A DNA stretch of 64,000 bases, from contig OZ020616.1 in the NCBI GenBank assembly GCA_963971575.1, forward strand, positions 32,778,306-32,842,305, read 5' to 3'. Position numbers and translations under genes: made by a program. Below the pieces are notes generated by a model. It did not search any database and was not told the DNA's origin. It worked only from the letters and a program-made list of their open reading frames with translations. The first letter of the stretch is position 1. Each line of letters begins with the position of its first letter. Positions 1 to 10,815 of this stretch are shown one piece after another. The stretch is from Liopterus haemorrhoidalis. Taxonomy: Eukaryota > Arthropoda > Insecta > Coleoptera > Dytiscidae.

Positions 1-856
1 TCGCTAAGTATAAATTCTATTAAGAAATAGTTTTACCAGACGTAACTAGTTTGATAGCACGAATGATACCTGAAAAATTATAGCCTGCAAAAGTGTTTCA
101 TCTGAAAACGTCGGAAAACGTTTTCAAACGTTTCGTTTTCCTTCCACGGTGGAAGTTCCACCAATGTGTTCCACCATAATCACTTATTATTTGCAATAAT
201 TGAAACGTATCACTTGCGTTTTTCACTTTCAAACTACTATCTTAGACAAACAATATTTTCATTCCCATTTGTTCCATTTTTCCCATTCACAACCAGAAAC
301 GTTTTCGAACGTTCGCCTTCGCAAATTGATTAAATAAGTTTTTCATGAACAAAATTGCATAATTAACTTTTGTAACTGTTCAAGCACACAAACTTAAATT
401 CAATAATATCCAAAACAACGCAGACAGGTAATAATTTGTCACATCACTATTTGTCACTTTCATCAAATTCATAATTTAAACAAAACACTGTAAAAATGCA
501 ACAAAGCAAGATCCCCAATAAAATAACAAAATATTATTAAGACGTGCATGAATCCCATTCACTAGCAGAAACGTCGACTCGATCCCACTTCTGATGTAAA
601 CAAATAAGGGATTTATTGTTTAAATAAAACTCAAGTTGTTCACAGACTATTTTATTCTAGGTATTCACTCTTACAACGTAAGAAAACATCTGATATCTCT
701 ATCAAATTCTACGTGTGTTTTATAAAAACCAATTAGTGTAATGAGCAGTCATCGTTATCGTTAATGAGTCGTCATCATTAGTGGGTCCAGATTAAGGATT
801 GCATCTAGATAACATTTTATGGTGACGTAACAGGGCTTCGTGGAAAGCTAGATGCT

Positions 857-906
<50 letters not shown>

Positions 907-1194
907 TAATATTACGAGATTTATTCATAAACTAAGTTTCGAATCCAAATATTTACTTTCTGAATATTCCTCATATTATTAGTATATATTTTTATTATTT
1001 AATATTATTAGTATTTTTAATTATCATTTTTTAAAATGAAGGTGTAACAAGTTTTAAGATAATCTTGAAGAATATTGGTTTCAAGTTTATCAATGATAAC
1101 GACAACCTAAATTATATGAATTACCCCATATTGTCTCATTGAGAGTAAAGTACTACAATAAGAATATTGGCCGTGATGGTTTCGGGCACGAACA
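1..1194. other. AT-rich stretch without a recognisable gene
   Basis: I see no supportable coding region or transposon end here. The sequence is AT-rich with short repeated CGTTTTC/AACGTTT motifs near 110-310. It contains a pure (TA)n run at about 861-903. Confidence 0.5.
861..903. repeat. (TA)n microsatellite
   Basis: An uninterrupted TA dinucleotide run of about 43 bases, directly visible. Confidence 0.95.
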
Positions 1195-1387
1195 AAGTTT
1201 AAATATGTAGACCGAAGCACTGCAGCAAGTTACGTCAGATACGTGGAACAGTACCGTACAACATACGAACAAAATTATTAAAGAATGGTGGGACACATAA
1301 GTTCTATTTGATAATAATGATGTTATACCATTGATAATAAATATAAATGCTGACAGTAGTTCAGATGATGAATTCTCAGATAATTAA
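1195..1387 (+). pseudogene. Tail of a pogo/Tigger-like DDE transposase (remnant)
   Basis: One plus-strand frame reads EALQQVTSDTWNSTVQHTNK, then an internal stop, then a tail of the type VLFDNNDVIPLIIN followed by SSSDDE and a stop. A Trp-containing segment, a conserved IxxxW stretch and an acidic Ser-rich C-terminus are typical of DDE-superfamily (pogo/Tigger-type) transposase ends. Only about 60 codons remain and no start, catalytic residues or terminal repeats are seen. The family call is an inference from pattern; a domesticated DDE protein fragment is the main alternative. Confidence 0.35.
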
Positions 1388-1558
1388 GACTTTTTTCTCT
1401 GAGACATAAATCCATATATATTATATATAATAATGTAATAAAATGGAGCTATAGTGTTAATATTTATATAAGTATTTGTAGGTAATAATCAAAGACCGGG
1501 TAAAAATGTATTTAATTGGTTTCTTAATTATAATCTCCAACTCATAGCCATGCCTGTA

Positions 1559-3178
1559 CGAGCCCTGTCCACTATCAGTTGGCCCAGCTACGAAATTTTT
1601 ACTTATTGGTGTTCAATTAACAGAATGCGACTAGCTCATGAAATCTAGGTAATATTTTATTTTCAATTAAACATTTTAGAGATTTACGATTAATATTTAC
1701 AACTATTAAAGTAAATTAATAAGAAAAAAAATAATATTTCCATTGGAAAGCCATTAACTTGGAAACCTTTTTCAGAAGTTACCACTGGGTAACGTCACCT
1801 TTCATTTTTATAACGGCATTAATTCTTCTAGGCATAGAATCTACAATCTATCCCATATTTCTTGAAGCTTTAATCTTAATTCTGGAATTGTTCTAGCCGG
1901 TGTTATACGCAATCGTTTTTTTCATTTCGTGCCAAAGTGTCTCGATGATAAGTCTGGGCTACTTGAAACCCACTCTAAAAGTGGAATAGAATGATCACGG
2001 AACCATTTCAAAGATTTTTTTGAGGTATGGCAAGCGGCTCCATCTTGTTGAAAAATAAAATCCTCCCCAGAGATTAATGCATGTTCCATAGTTGGCAATA
2101 GAGACTCCTCTAAAATACTTGGCTGCTCTAAAATATTTGGCTGTGTTAACAATGCCATCGTTAAAATGAAGTTTTCCTACACCTCTTGCAGACATTGAAC
2201 CCCACACCATGACAGATGGTGGAAATTTCACCTTCCTTTTCAAGCAATCGGGATGATATGCTTCATGTTACTGACGAACAACTCTGCTCCGGTTGTCCCC
2301 TACACAGACTTCAAACCTAGACTCATCGCTCCATTGCACGCTGTTCCACTTTTCACAATTCTATATTTTATGTTCTCTTGCCCACTTCAACCTGTTTTTC
2401 TTTTGCTTAGACGTCAACAATGGTTTTTCCTTGGCCTAAGAAAGTTTTATAAATTTCTGTAAATATACATTTAAGAGTCCGATTAAAAAAATATTACCTT
2501 ATAGGTTCCAAGTCCTAATTTTTTAGATTCCTTATGGAATGTAGACCTTGAAACACGTCTTCCAACAACATCGCTCCAAAGTACACTCAATTGACTGTAG
2601 TTAGCACGTCTGTTATTCTTAATAATTCTTTTCAATGCACGTTTGTCATTGTTTGTCAGTGTAGTTTTCTTCAGGTACTGGGGCTTTGGGGCAACGGAAC
2701 CACTTGTTTTGTACAATTTTACAATATTTCTAATACTGTATCTTGACAAACCTAATACTTTTCCGATTTCGCAATAGATTTTTCCTGTTTTTGCTAAGTT
2801 CACAATGATTAACCGAATTTTTTCATCAATAGCTTGGCCTCTGCCCATGTTTTAAAATTATTTAGACTAAACACGTTTAATACATCACAGTCAATAAACA
2901 AACTTTGTTTTCCAACGCCTACTACGCATAGCTACCGCAAAATCCCAGTTATTTTATATACATTACTAGAATACATGAACTCAAAAAATACGTTTGTTTT
3001 TAAAAATTATTTTTATAATCACAAATTAAATATTACGGAATAAATTTTGACCTCTTTGCTCCTAATATGATTATATTGTCAAAAAATGTACAAAGCAGCA
3101 TTTACTTTTACTTATTATTTAATAATTTCTGAAACTGAAAATTTCATAGCTGGGCCAACTGAAAGTAGACAGGGCTCG
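1559..3178 (-). mobile_element. Tc1-like DNA transposon with TA target duplication
   Basis: The element is bounded by inverted termini of about 40 bp that begin CGAGCCCTGTCCACTATCAG on the left and match the reverse complement of the right end with a few mismatches. It is flanked by TA on both sides (1557-1558 and 3179-3180), the Tc1/mariner signature. The 1620-bp length is normal for an autonomous Tc1 element. The minus strand carries a broken transposase. The TIRs and TSD are still clear, so the insertion is old but not ancient. Confidence 0.9.
1880..2848 (-). pseudogene. Tc1-type transposase, frameshifted
   Basis: The transposase cuts and rejoins the element DNA. It starts at the ATG at 2848 with a paired HTH: IGKVLGLSRYSIRNIVKLYK is the recognition region, followed by a second HTH ending in WSDVVGRRVSRSTFHK. 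A stop follows at 2483. In shifted frames the catalytic core continues: a QWSDESRFE block with the first Asp near 2350, VMVWGSMSARG, QQDGAACHTS with the second Asp, and after another shift an IETLWHEMKK block with the terminal Glu. All three DD34E residues are still recognisable, but at least three stops or shifts break the frame. No intact product is possible. Confidence 0.85.
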
Positions 3179-3354
3179 TATTTTAAATAGAAAATCCATT
3201 ATAAATTCAATAGCATGCTCATGATACCAAGGAAGTGAACGGGTAGTTTGTTACATTCTGTATAAAATAAAAATATCACTGTACAACCTATTGTTTGAAA
3301 CACTAGATTCTTTGCTAAACATAGATTTAAATCAATAATGTTAAGTTATTGTTA
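3179..3354. other. Short spacer between Tc1 and mariner elements
   Basis: AT-rich sequence between the right TA of the Tc1 element and the left TA of the next element. Nothing else is seen. Confidence 0.5.
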
Positions 3355-3653
3355 GGTTGTTGCAAAATTTCATGAGATTTTTTGCACATTGTATTTAACA
3401 AAAATACTGACCATCTGAATCTGTGACTTTTAGTCATCTGTCAGCCAGCAAACGAATCCCGCGTTGAAAGAACGTGTCATTTTTGGATGTTATCTAATCA
3501 TTCACAATCAAATCAGAAGGGGTAATGTCTGGTAAGTAGGCAGAGTGAGGGAAAACTTCACATTATATATTTCGTATGAGACAAATACATTTACATAATT
3601 TACGTTACAATAATAATTACATTTAGATAAAATTACAATGATCACAATGTAAG

Positions 3654-3704
3654 GAAATTGAAAATAAATTTATAAACTATTATTATAAATTTATTTTCAA
3701 TTTC
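3654..3704. repeat. Perfect hairpin next to retrotransposon tail
   Basis: GAAATTGAAAATAAATTTAT is repeated as its inverse complement after a roughly 9-base loop, giving arms of about 21 bp. It lies where the 3' A-rich tail of the nested retrotransposon fragment should end, so it may be a foldback made during insertion. Confidence 0.85.
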
Positions 3705-4398
3705 TTTGACCACTCTATCGCTGAGGGCTTTAGCGAGTTTATCTCGTCGGGGTCTCCGTCATACCGATGTATCGATGTATTCTGAAACGATATGCTCTAT
3801 TGTCTGCCTTTCTGCACCACAATCGCGTCTAGGATTTTCTGCATATCCCCAATCATGCATATGTTTTGCATATCTGCCACGGCCAGTACGAATACAATTC
3901 AATTTGATCCATAGTTGCCGGGGAAGCTCAAAACCAGGTGGCTTGTAGTTGATGTTTAAGTTTATGGGATTTCGGTTGGTATTGAAATTCTGCCATTCTT
4001 CATTCCACGACTGTTGGAGATCAAAACATCTATTCATAGACGTATATGGGGCTCGTCGCGATTGCAATCTTGGTGCGGATATGTTACAGATATCTTCATG
4101 AATCGGAAGGTCCATGATTTGGTCTATAGTATGTTGGATTTTTTGTAGAGCTTGATTTCTGCGTAAATTTGGTGGAGCTATATAGCTTAGTACTGGTATA
4201 TATTCTAAGGGGGTAGATCGAACTACCCCGCTTATCAGTCCTGAGCGTGTCTGCTGACGCGCCCCACGTTGTGCCCGCTAGTTTCTGCATAATGCTGTTT
4301 CTAATCTGGAGTTTAGCAGCTGTTTTTTCCAAATGAGTTTTAAATGTCAAAGACCTATGAAGAGTGACACCTAGATATTTCGGGTGTTGGTTGAACTC
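3705..4398 (-). pseudogene. 3' end of a Jockey-like non-LTR retrotransposon (ORF2 C-terminus)
   Basis: Minus-strand frames encode the region downstream of the RT palm: YLGVTLHRSLTFKTHLEK, then AKLQIRNSIMQKLAG (thumb region), then after a frameshift a domain with GFELPRQLW, IRTGRGR and a Cys-rich DCGAERQTIEHIV motif. The same C-terminal layout is in the element at 52494-55395 (RTGHGR ... CDCGAERQSMRHIV), so the two belong to one family. The fragment is 5' truncated at about 4398, directly after the mariner HVTK codons, which marks the insertion junction. No intact reading frame remains. Confidence 0.75.
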
Positions 4399-4835
4399 TT
4401 TGGTAACATGGAGTCTGGCATTGTCCTGGAGAAGAATCGATTTACATCTATTTGAAGACGCTTCTTGATCAGTTCTTCGTTCAACTGTCAGTAGTTGCTT
4501 ACTGTAGCGATCTGTTGTCACTGTGTGACCTGGTTAGCAGTTAATAGTAGATCACTTCTTCCAGATCCCACCAGATACAAAGCAGAACCTTATGGTTGTG
4601 GAAGTTTGGTTGTGTCGTCGATGTGGTTGGTTGACCGGGGTCCACCCAATGTTTTAGCCGATTGATTGTCGCAATAAACAATATTTCATCGCCCGTAACA
4701 ACGCGCCACAAAAAACTTGTCCTTCTGCTTGGCCAATAATGAAAGGCAAATATTGTACAGATTTTGAATCGTAACTTTTTGTGGAAACCATTTTTCGAAC
4801 TTCTGGGTCTTTCCCATTGCATTTAAATGACGAGC

Positions 4836-5010
4836 AACTGTTGAGTGGTCATCTTATGAGCGGTTAAGAACTGTTGAGTGATTAACAATGAACTGTTCAG
4901 GGTGAACTTATGAGTGGTTACCAACGATTGAGTGGTTAACAAACAACTGTTGAGTGGTCAACTTATGAGTGGTTTACTGTTAAATGGTTTACGAACAATT
5001 GTTGAGTGAT
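4836..5010. repeat. Imperfect minisatellite, core CTGTTGAGTGGTTAAC
   Basis: About seven degenerate copies of a 16-20 base core containing TTGAGTGGT, alternating with TTATGAGTGGT variants. The copies closest to 4836 are part of the mariner transposase HTH codons (HSTV), so the array seems to have expanded out of coding sequence. Confidence 0.75.
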
Positions 5011-5167
5011 AACACATTAACTTTTGCAACAACCTAATATTGCACGTTTTTGGTGGTTAAATTTGAAACTGCGCATTTCTCTGTTTTTAGGACGTGCGAT
5101 TTTTTTGTAAATAGACGTTGTACATGTTGTTTGAAGTATAATGTTTTAAATATTTGTTTCTTTCTAG

Positions 5168-6531
5168 AACAACAATTGAAATTTTATGAATTACTTTAAC
5201 TTCATAGTTATATTTTGCAAGCCAGCAATCACATCATTGGAAGAAATATTAAACTGCTTTGAAAAGTCTTATATCTGGAAACCTGTATCAAAAATAGTAA
5301 TAATCCTACAAGAGGAAACTACACGTGAAATTGTAACTGACATGTTTCACTTAGTAGGGAGTCGTAAGTACAAACACATATATTTTATGAGAAAACTTTT
5401 AACTTAAATAAATATAAGGTTAATGTAGCTCTTACGAATTACGACGATTACTCCAAAGTATGGGTGAAAGTATCTGGTAGTAAGGTAAAATATATAGGAA
5501 AAGATGGTTATCTAATGAATACTATAATGCAACACTGTAATGGTAGAGTATTAGTGTACAACTTAGATGATTATTTTGGACTTGACAATCCATGGCGTCA
5601 AGGAAATATTAATACGAGAGAATATATGAAAATACCCTTCATTAAAAACCATAGCATAGATTTATTAATGGATTCACGAGATCTTATGGTTAATAATGTC
5701 ACTGATGTCCTCTATCCACTTGCTAGAGATGATTGGGTTGCCTTAATTCCACGAGCTACACACATTTCCCAATTACATAACTTAATAATTTTTCTAAAAG
5801 AAGGTTTCATTTATATTCTCTTGCTTTTCGTGTTTATTTGTCCGTTGATATGGACCTTCATAAAAGTAATTGAGAATAAAATTTATAAAAGAAAACACAG
5901 TTTTCTAAGTTTCTTTCTTCTTGTAACACTAAATAATTTTCGGCTCACATTGGGAGCTGGCATAGATCGTATACCAGAATTTTTCACCGAAAAAAAAAAA
6001 ATCTGATCTGGTTATTATATTGTAATTTAATTATGAGTAATTATTAGTAAACTAGTTAGTAAACTGGAATATATAAATATGACACTTTACTTTCGAGTTC
6101 AACGTAACATCAGGTTAATGCCGAATGATACTGCTATTATGATTAATTATGATCGTGCTGAGGTTATTTCTAGGGAACGACCTATTTTCCATCTGGTAAA
6201 GGAAAGTTACTTCCCAGCATTTATTTCATTCCATGTTGCAAAAGGTTCCCCTTATAGACCTATGTTAGAAAGATATGTTTCTCGTATTATGGAAGCTGGA
6301 TTATATGACTTGTGGAAAGAACATACTATATATTTTCACAGTTTGGAAAACGGATATTTTGATCGAGTAGATGCTGGTGGATTTGAAAGATTATGTTTAA
6401 CAAAATTTAGAGGATATTTTTATATTTTAATGATTGGATTAATGCAAGCATTTGTTGTTTTTATGATAGAAAATATTGTTGCATCCAAAACGCCAGCGAT
6501 ATTCGCATACTGCGGCTATCTTCATGATTAG
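5168..6531 (+). pseudogene. Divergent ionotropic receptor (IR) pseudogene A
   Basis: This is a decayed copy of the receptor at 42637-49997. A splice acceptor (TTTGTTTCTTTCTAG, ending 5167) precedes an exon that starts in the same phase 0 as the intact gene. Seen in order are the LNCFEKSYIW and KIVIILQEETTREIV blocks, GLDNPWRQG, the pre-membrane DVLYPLARDDWVALIPRA, TM1 around FIYILLLFVFICPLIWTFI, a pore-like LVTLNNFRLTLG stretch, the S2 block NYDRAEVISRERPIFHLVKE, and TM3 before a stop at 6529. Lesions: a Trp codon is TGA at 5177-5179, about 45 codons are missing near 5370-5430, an A-run near 5990 shifts the frame, and TM2 plus part of S2 (about 55 codons) are deleted before 6055. No exon 1 is found upstream, where the mariner sits. 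Confidence 0.85.
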
Positions 6532-6792
6532 GCTTGTGCACCGTCTTCAGGTCGCATTTTAATTTGATTGCACAATAAAACACTTGTAAGAGTTTTGAAA
6601 TCCCTAGCAAGGGCAACTAATTCCCAAAATTTTCTTTTAACACTGAGTTATTTGTGTTAAATATGTTTACTTAATATGCGATAATTTATAGTCGTTGTTC
6701 AAGCGAGAATTATTTATTGTTATAGCCTGTTTAGTTAGCAACAAAACTAGTGTTTTTATGCTAACTTGTTACATAAACATTGTATTACCTGT
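6532..6792. other. Intergenic, no feature recognised
   Basis: Sequence downstream of IR pseudogene A. A short AATAAA-like string occurs near 6575 and could be an old poly(A) signal. Nothing else is seen. Confidence 0.4.
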
Positions 6793-7466
6793 ATCTGTAG
6801 ATGAACATAGACACATTTTAACACACGATAAATGAACACTGTGACATATTATCATAGCGACAGATGAACATAAGTCAATTGAACACACGACATTTGATCT
6901 CACATTTCATTTTTATTTTTATTTTTAATTTTTCCTAGCAAATAAATTCAGCGGTTAGTCAATGGTTGGTTATCGGTTGGTCATCGTTTAATCAGTGATA
7001 GGTCAGCGGTAGGTCAGCGGTGGTCAGCGGTGTTCAGCAACAGAATACAGATTTTCAGATTTATTTATATAGATTTTCAAAATCAAATAATTATGAGAAA
7101 AATTATGTTTAGTAATTTTTGAGATAACTTGGTATATCTTGATCTTTTTTGTTATTTTAAACAATCTTATACTTCGGTATATCTCGATGTCGATAGGTAA
7201 AAAGAATGATTTCGTTCTAATAAGTTTGTTTATTAGTGAAGTGATTATAGGTACATTGGAACAAAAAAATCAATAAAATAATGAAAAGCGTTTAAATATA
7301 CACCACATAAAATAATTACAAACATTGTTAATAAAAATAAATAAATAAAAATAAAAATAAAAATGAAATGTCGTGTGTTCAATTGACTTACGTTCATCTG
7401 TCGCTATGATAATATGTCACAGTGTTCATTTGTCGTGTGTTAAAATGTGTCTATGTTCATCTGTCG
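6793..7466. mobile_element. MITE-like element with about 130-bp inverted arms
   Basis: The arm at 6793-6925 (GATGAACATAGACACATTTT, then CACTGTGACATATTATCATA) is present as its reverse complement at about 7345-7466 with few mismatches. Each arm contains the subrepeat CGACAGATGAACAT. The middle holds a GGTCAGCGGT tandem run at about 6950-7040 and no ORF. It is a non-autonomous foldback or MITE element. The outer borders and target duplication are unclear, because the similarity fades near CCGACATGTGAACATA. Confidence 0.75.
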
Positions 7467-8149
7467 CATGTTAATCTGTCGTATGTTCACATGTCGGGAC
7501 ACCACCTTTGTCCTATAATATGAATGTACAACATAATATTCACAGTAATATTAACTAAACATAAATTATTATTAAACATAAAATGGGAATTTGACTGAAT
7601 ATTTCAAAAATTAGTACAAACAAATTTGTATCATTATACTCATTTCTTACGATTTGCATACAGTTACATACAGTTTACACATACTATGAATAATTTCAAA
7701 TTAATATCGTTAGTGGTTTTTTATCTTGGGGTACAGTGGGTACAATGTATCCAGGCCCCCGACTTGGAGAAGGGGGGCAAAATATCATGTATTTAAATAA
7801 TTTTGTAAATCTTGTGATACACTCCAAGTTTACTTAAAAAATCTTATCAAATCTATTTTAACGAGTAACTAGCAAGTAAATATGCCTGTGCATCTAAGGC
7901 ATGCGGCCCAGGACGAAAGGGGACGGAAAATCGTGAGTGGGACCCAAGTCATAGGTATATTACCCTTTTTTAACTCTTTTGCACCCTTGCACAAGGCCCA
8001 AGAAAATATAATTATAGCGGTGGGAATCCATATTAACTTCAAATGATCTATTTATCAATTTGTCTTTATTTCTACAACAATATATGTCGTCTGTCAATTA
8101 TAGTGTTTTGTAACAGTTTTTGTTTAAGTCTTGTATATATTTTTGTCCG
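7467..8149. other. No gene recognised
   Basis: AT-rich sequence with two short GC-rich patches (CAGGCCCCCGACTTGG near 7760 and a GGCCCAGGACGAAAGGGGAC patch near 7910) that I cannot place in a family. Confidence 0.4.
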
Positions 8150-9245
8150 AGTTCATAGTATGTGGCACTGGAGCACTGTTCAATGCTGTGAAAGAATTTT
8201 ATTCATAGCTTTTTGATGAAGTCCTCTATAATCATATTGTACAGCTTTCCATGAAAGTTCCTATGAAACCACGGGCTGTTGGTGGTGATTTGTAAGACTT
8301 AAGAATGAAAATAGGTATAGTATTTTAATGTGTATTTGGTGTGCAGCACCCCATATCCTGCACGCGTATATCAGAGTAGAAATATATGTATACCCTCAGT
8401 ATGCTCTTATAAATTAATAGGGAACATTTTATTTTTAGCGTTGATTTCTATTTCGCTAGTGGATAGAGCATTGCTAATTTTGTTTGGGATTCTTGCCGTT
8501 GTTTCGTAATATCATATCTCCATGTTAGGTTTTTATCAAGATGCACTCTTTGATATCTTACTGCTGGATTAGATGAATTCCATTGAATAACGTCGCTGTT
8601 AATAGTTATGTTTGGCAGGTTAGATGTTCTTCTTGAGGTAAATAATTTAAATTTACAATTATTCGTGTTTATTTAGTGCACAATTTTTTAAAGTATTCAC
8701 TGATGATGTCAACGTTGCTTTCTAACACACTGATTGCTTTGTTTTGAACTAAGTTCTATGTTACAATTGCCGTATCCTCCACAAACATGGCAATTGTTGC
8801 ATTAGTTAGCACGGGCATGTCGTGCACAAATGTATTAAATATAAAGAGGCCTATAACTGATCCATGTGGTACACCTGCTCGAATTTTTGATAATGTACTA
8901 TTTATATTTACTTGAAAGCTTCAATTTTGCAAAACTGATGCTAATATTTTCATAAGATAAATTAGAGTTTGAATTGTCAATAATATATAATTCTTGTGAA
9001 ATGCTTGCTCAAAGTCTCAGAATCCTGCGAAGATCCAGGTACGAAGTGTTTGTTTTGAAAATCTTATTCTATTGTTCCAGTAATGTGAAGTAGTTGCCGT
9101 ACAGTGGCGTGTGCCTTTTTAAATACAAACTAAAGTGATGGTATGGTATTGGTATTTAGGAATTTTATGAGTTGGAAATATATTATTTTGTTAAGAATTT
9201 TTGAAAGTGTAGGGTGCACACTTATTGGATTTAGATTTGTTTTAA
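8150..9245 (-). pseudogene. Jockey-like non-LTR reverse transcriptase remnant
   Basis: Reading the minus strand downward: LNPISVHPTLSKILNKIIY (RT fingers), a degenerate FRKAHATV block near 9110, a palm segment with only traces of the AFDKVW box, then AGVPHGSVIGLFIFNTFVHD (motif B/GVPQGS type) and LTNATIAMFVEDTAI, which corresponds to the FADD catalytic box but reads FVED. Further down, LIYACRIWGAA marks the C-terminal thumb region. Many stops and frameshifts are present, so it cannot make protein. The order of motifs and the IWGAA block point to the Jockey/I side of the non-LTR tree. Confidence 0.75.
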
Positions 9246-9939
9246 GATTTGTTTATTGGCATTTAATCAGGATATGAGAACAAATGACAAAATTAGAGAC
9301 TTAATATTCTTACAGTACAGTATGCAGTATGGCAGTATTCTAACCTTCTGAGGATGGTAGCTACATTAGCTATTTCAAACTTCGGTAGACTACTTCATTG
9401 CAGCTAACCCCTTCCTTCTACTCCCCCTATGTCGAATAAAAAAAAAGAAATAAAATAATTGAATTTGAACAAAGAAAACTTGAGTTTTATTAAATTAATA
9501 TATGATATGCGACTGCAGACTGCAGTTCTTTTATTTATTTTCTAATATTTTGAATGCTAATTTACAAAATCAGACACTGGCTTATGCAATTCAAATTATA
9601 TTAATTCAACCTAAAATTTGTTCCTTTAAAATTTTTGTAAGGAGCCCCAAAAAAGTGGTTACTGCCGGGGCCCGATATATAGATACAGGCCTTGACTTTA
9701 TTAATACTAACGTGTAAGTGTAAAATGTTTTAATTATTATATTAACCAAGTTTGTATTTTGAGTGTAATTAATTTTGAATAAATTGTTATTAATGTTACT
9801 AATTTTTTTATTTCACTGTCTACCTTATCTTCATCAGAACTGTAAAATTTTATTACAATTATATATTCTATTCTATTATACAATTTGTTGGCTTCAGCTG
9901 TACGCCAGTCCGCTAGCGCATAGCATTCTTCAGAGTCTT
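9246..9939. other. No gene recognised; A-rich tail at about 9437-9455
   Basis: A GAATAAAAAAAAAGAAATAAA tract near 9435 could be the 3' tail of a plus-strand retroposed sequence (SINE or truncated non-LTR), but I cannot identify a body for it. Short ORFs at 9502-9981 look random. Confidence 0.35.
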
Positions 9940-10815
9940 GTTTTATATGTTCATCTCGATTTTACTGAGATGTTCCATTAGAAGGGCACATGCTACCGGA
10001 GTCGGATGTTGTAGTACCTCTTGTAGTGAAATAGACGATGGGTAGTGGAACAGCAGGTTTCGATACAGAGAGTTATAGGATGCAATGTGGTCGGGGCATG
10101 AAAGAAATATATGTGTCACATCACCATATTCACCACACGAGCATAGAGGTGTTCTAAGTATATTATTTTTATGTAGGTGGCTATAAGAATTACAGTGATT
10201 AAGTCTAAGATGGGTGACGGTAGAGATGGTTTTCTTGTCAATGGGAAGGTTATGAAACCAGGGTCTAAGTGGGATGTACGGAAGAAGCGAGTGAAGGTGT
10301 GAACCTCGCTGTCGTGCTGTCGTGCCCCATTCTTGCTGCCATTTGGTTCTCAGCGATTGAAGGAGGGGTGGTAGAACATCTTTATAAAATACTTCTGTAG
10401 GTTCTTTGGTTAGAGTGGCACCTTTCTTTGCGAGTTGGTCTGCAATTTCATTTCCATGGATGCCACAGTGACTGGGAATCCATGCTAACTGGACTTCGTG
10501 ATTCGCTGAGTTCAGGATTTATGAGGGTCTTAATGTTTAGAATGGTTTTATTATAGTTGCGTATTCCAGTGTTATTTAGTATTTGGAGTGAGGAGAGAGA
10601 GTCTGTGAAGATTAATGCCTTGCGGATTTTAAGCTGCGGGATCATGGACAATGCTTGTCTTATAGCTAAAAGTTCGGCAGACATTATCTGAAGTAACGCA
10701 AAGGCTTTCCTGGATACTTTGATATTCATCGATGGTATGTAAATACCATACCCAGTAGTGCCTAGAGAGGGCGTTCTGGAAGCATCGGTGTATATATAGG
10801 TAAAATTATATATTC
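9940..10815 (-). pseudogene. RNase H domain and C-terminus of a Jockey/I-type retrotransposon
   Basis: The minus strand encodes an RNase H fold as found at the end of ORF2 in many insect non-LTR elements: a YTDAS-type start near 10790, SAELLAIRQALSMI with the catalytic Glu, KALIFTDSLSSLQIL with the catalytic Asp, and after a frameshift near 10500 LAWIPSHCGIHGNEIADQLA. It continues through TVTHLRLNHCNSYSHLHK to a Cys/His motif, PLCSCGEYGDVTHIFLSCPD. At least one frameshift and no upstream RT make it a truncated copy. The domain order (RNase H then CCHC-like) is well known for the I/Jockey group. Confidence 0.8.

Larger units (their letters stand above)
3355..5034 (-). mobile_element. Mariner element with a nested retrotransposon
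   Basis: Inverted termini GGTTGTTGCAAAA (left) and TTTTGCAACAACC (right) are each flanked by TA (3353-3354, 5035-5036). The minus strand carries pieces of mariner transposase in order: [13 protein letters not shown] near 4835-4800, [10 protein letters not shown] with the first catalytic Asp near 4690, [13 protein letters not shown] near 4560, LLQDNARLH with the second Asp near 4425, and HSAYLPDITPSD with the third Asp near 3520. Between the second and third Asp about 0.7 kb of non-LTR retrotransposon is inserted. Several frameshifts are present. The 5' part holds a minisatellite. Confidence 0.8.

Noticed and set aside
2834..3043. Plus-strand ORF overlapping the Tc1 end
   Set aside because: Antisense to the transposase 5' region and the terminal repeat. 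No domain.
4096..4521. A single 141-codon ORF as one gene
   Set aside because: It is an accidental fusion of mariner transposase (to about 4398) and the C-terminal part of a retrotransposon RT.
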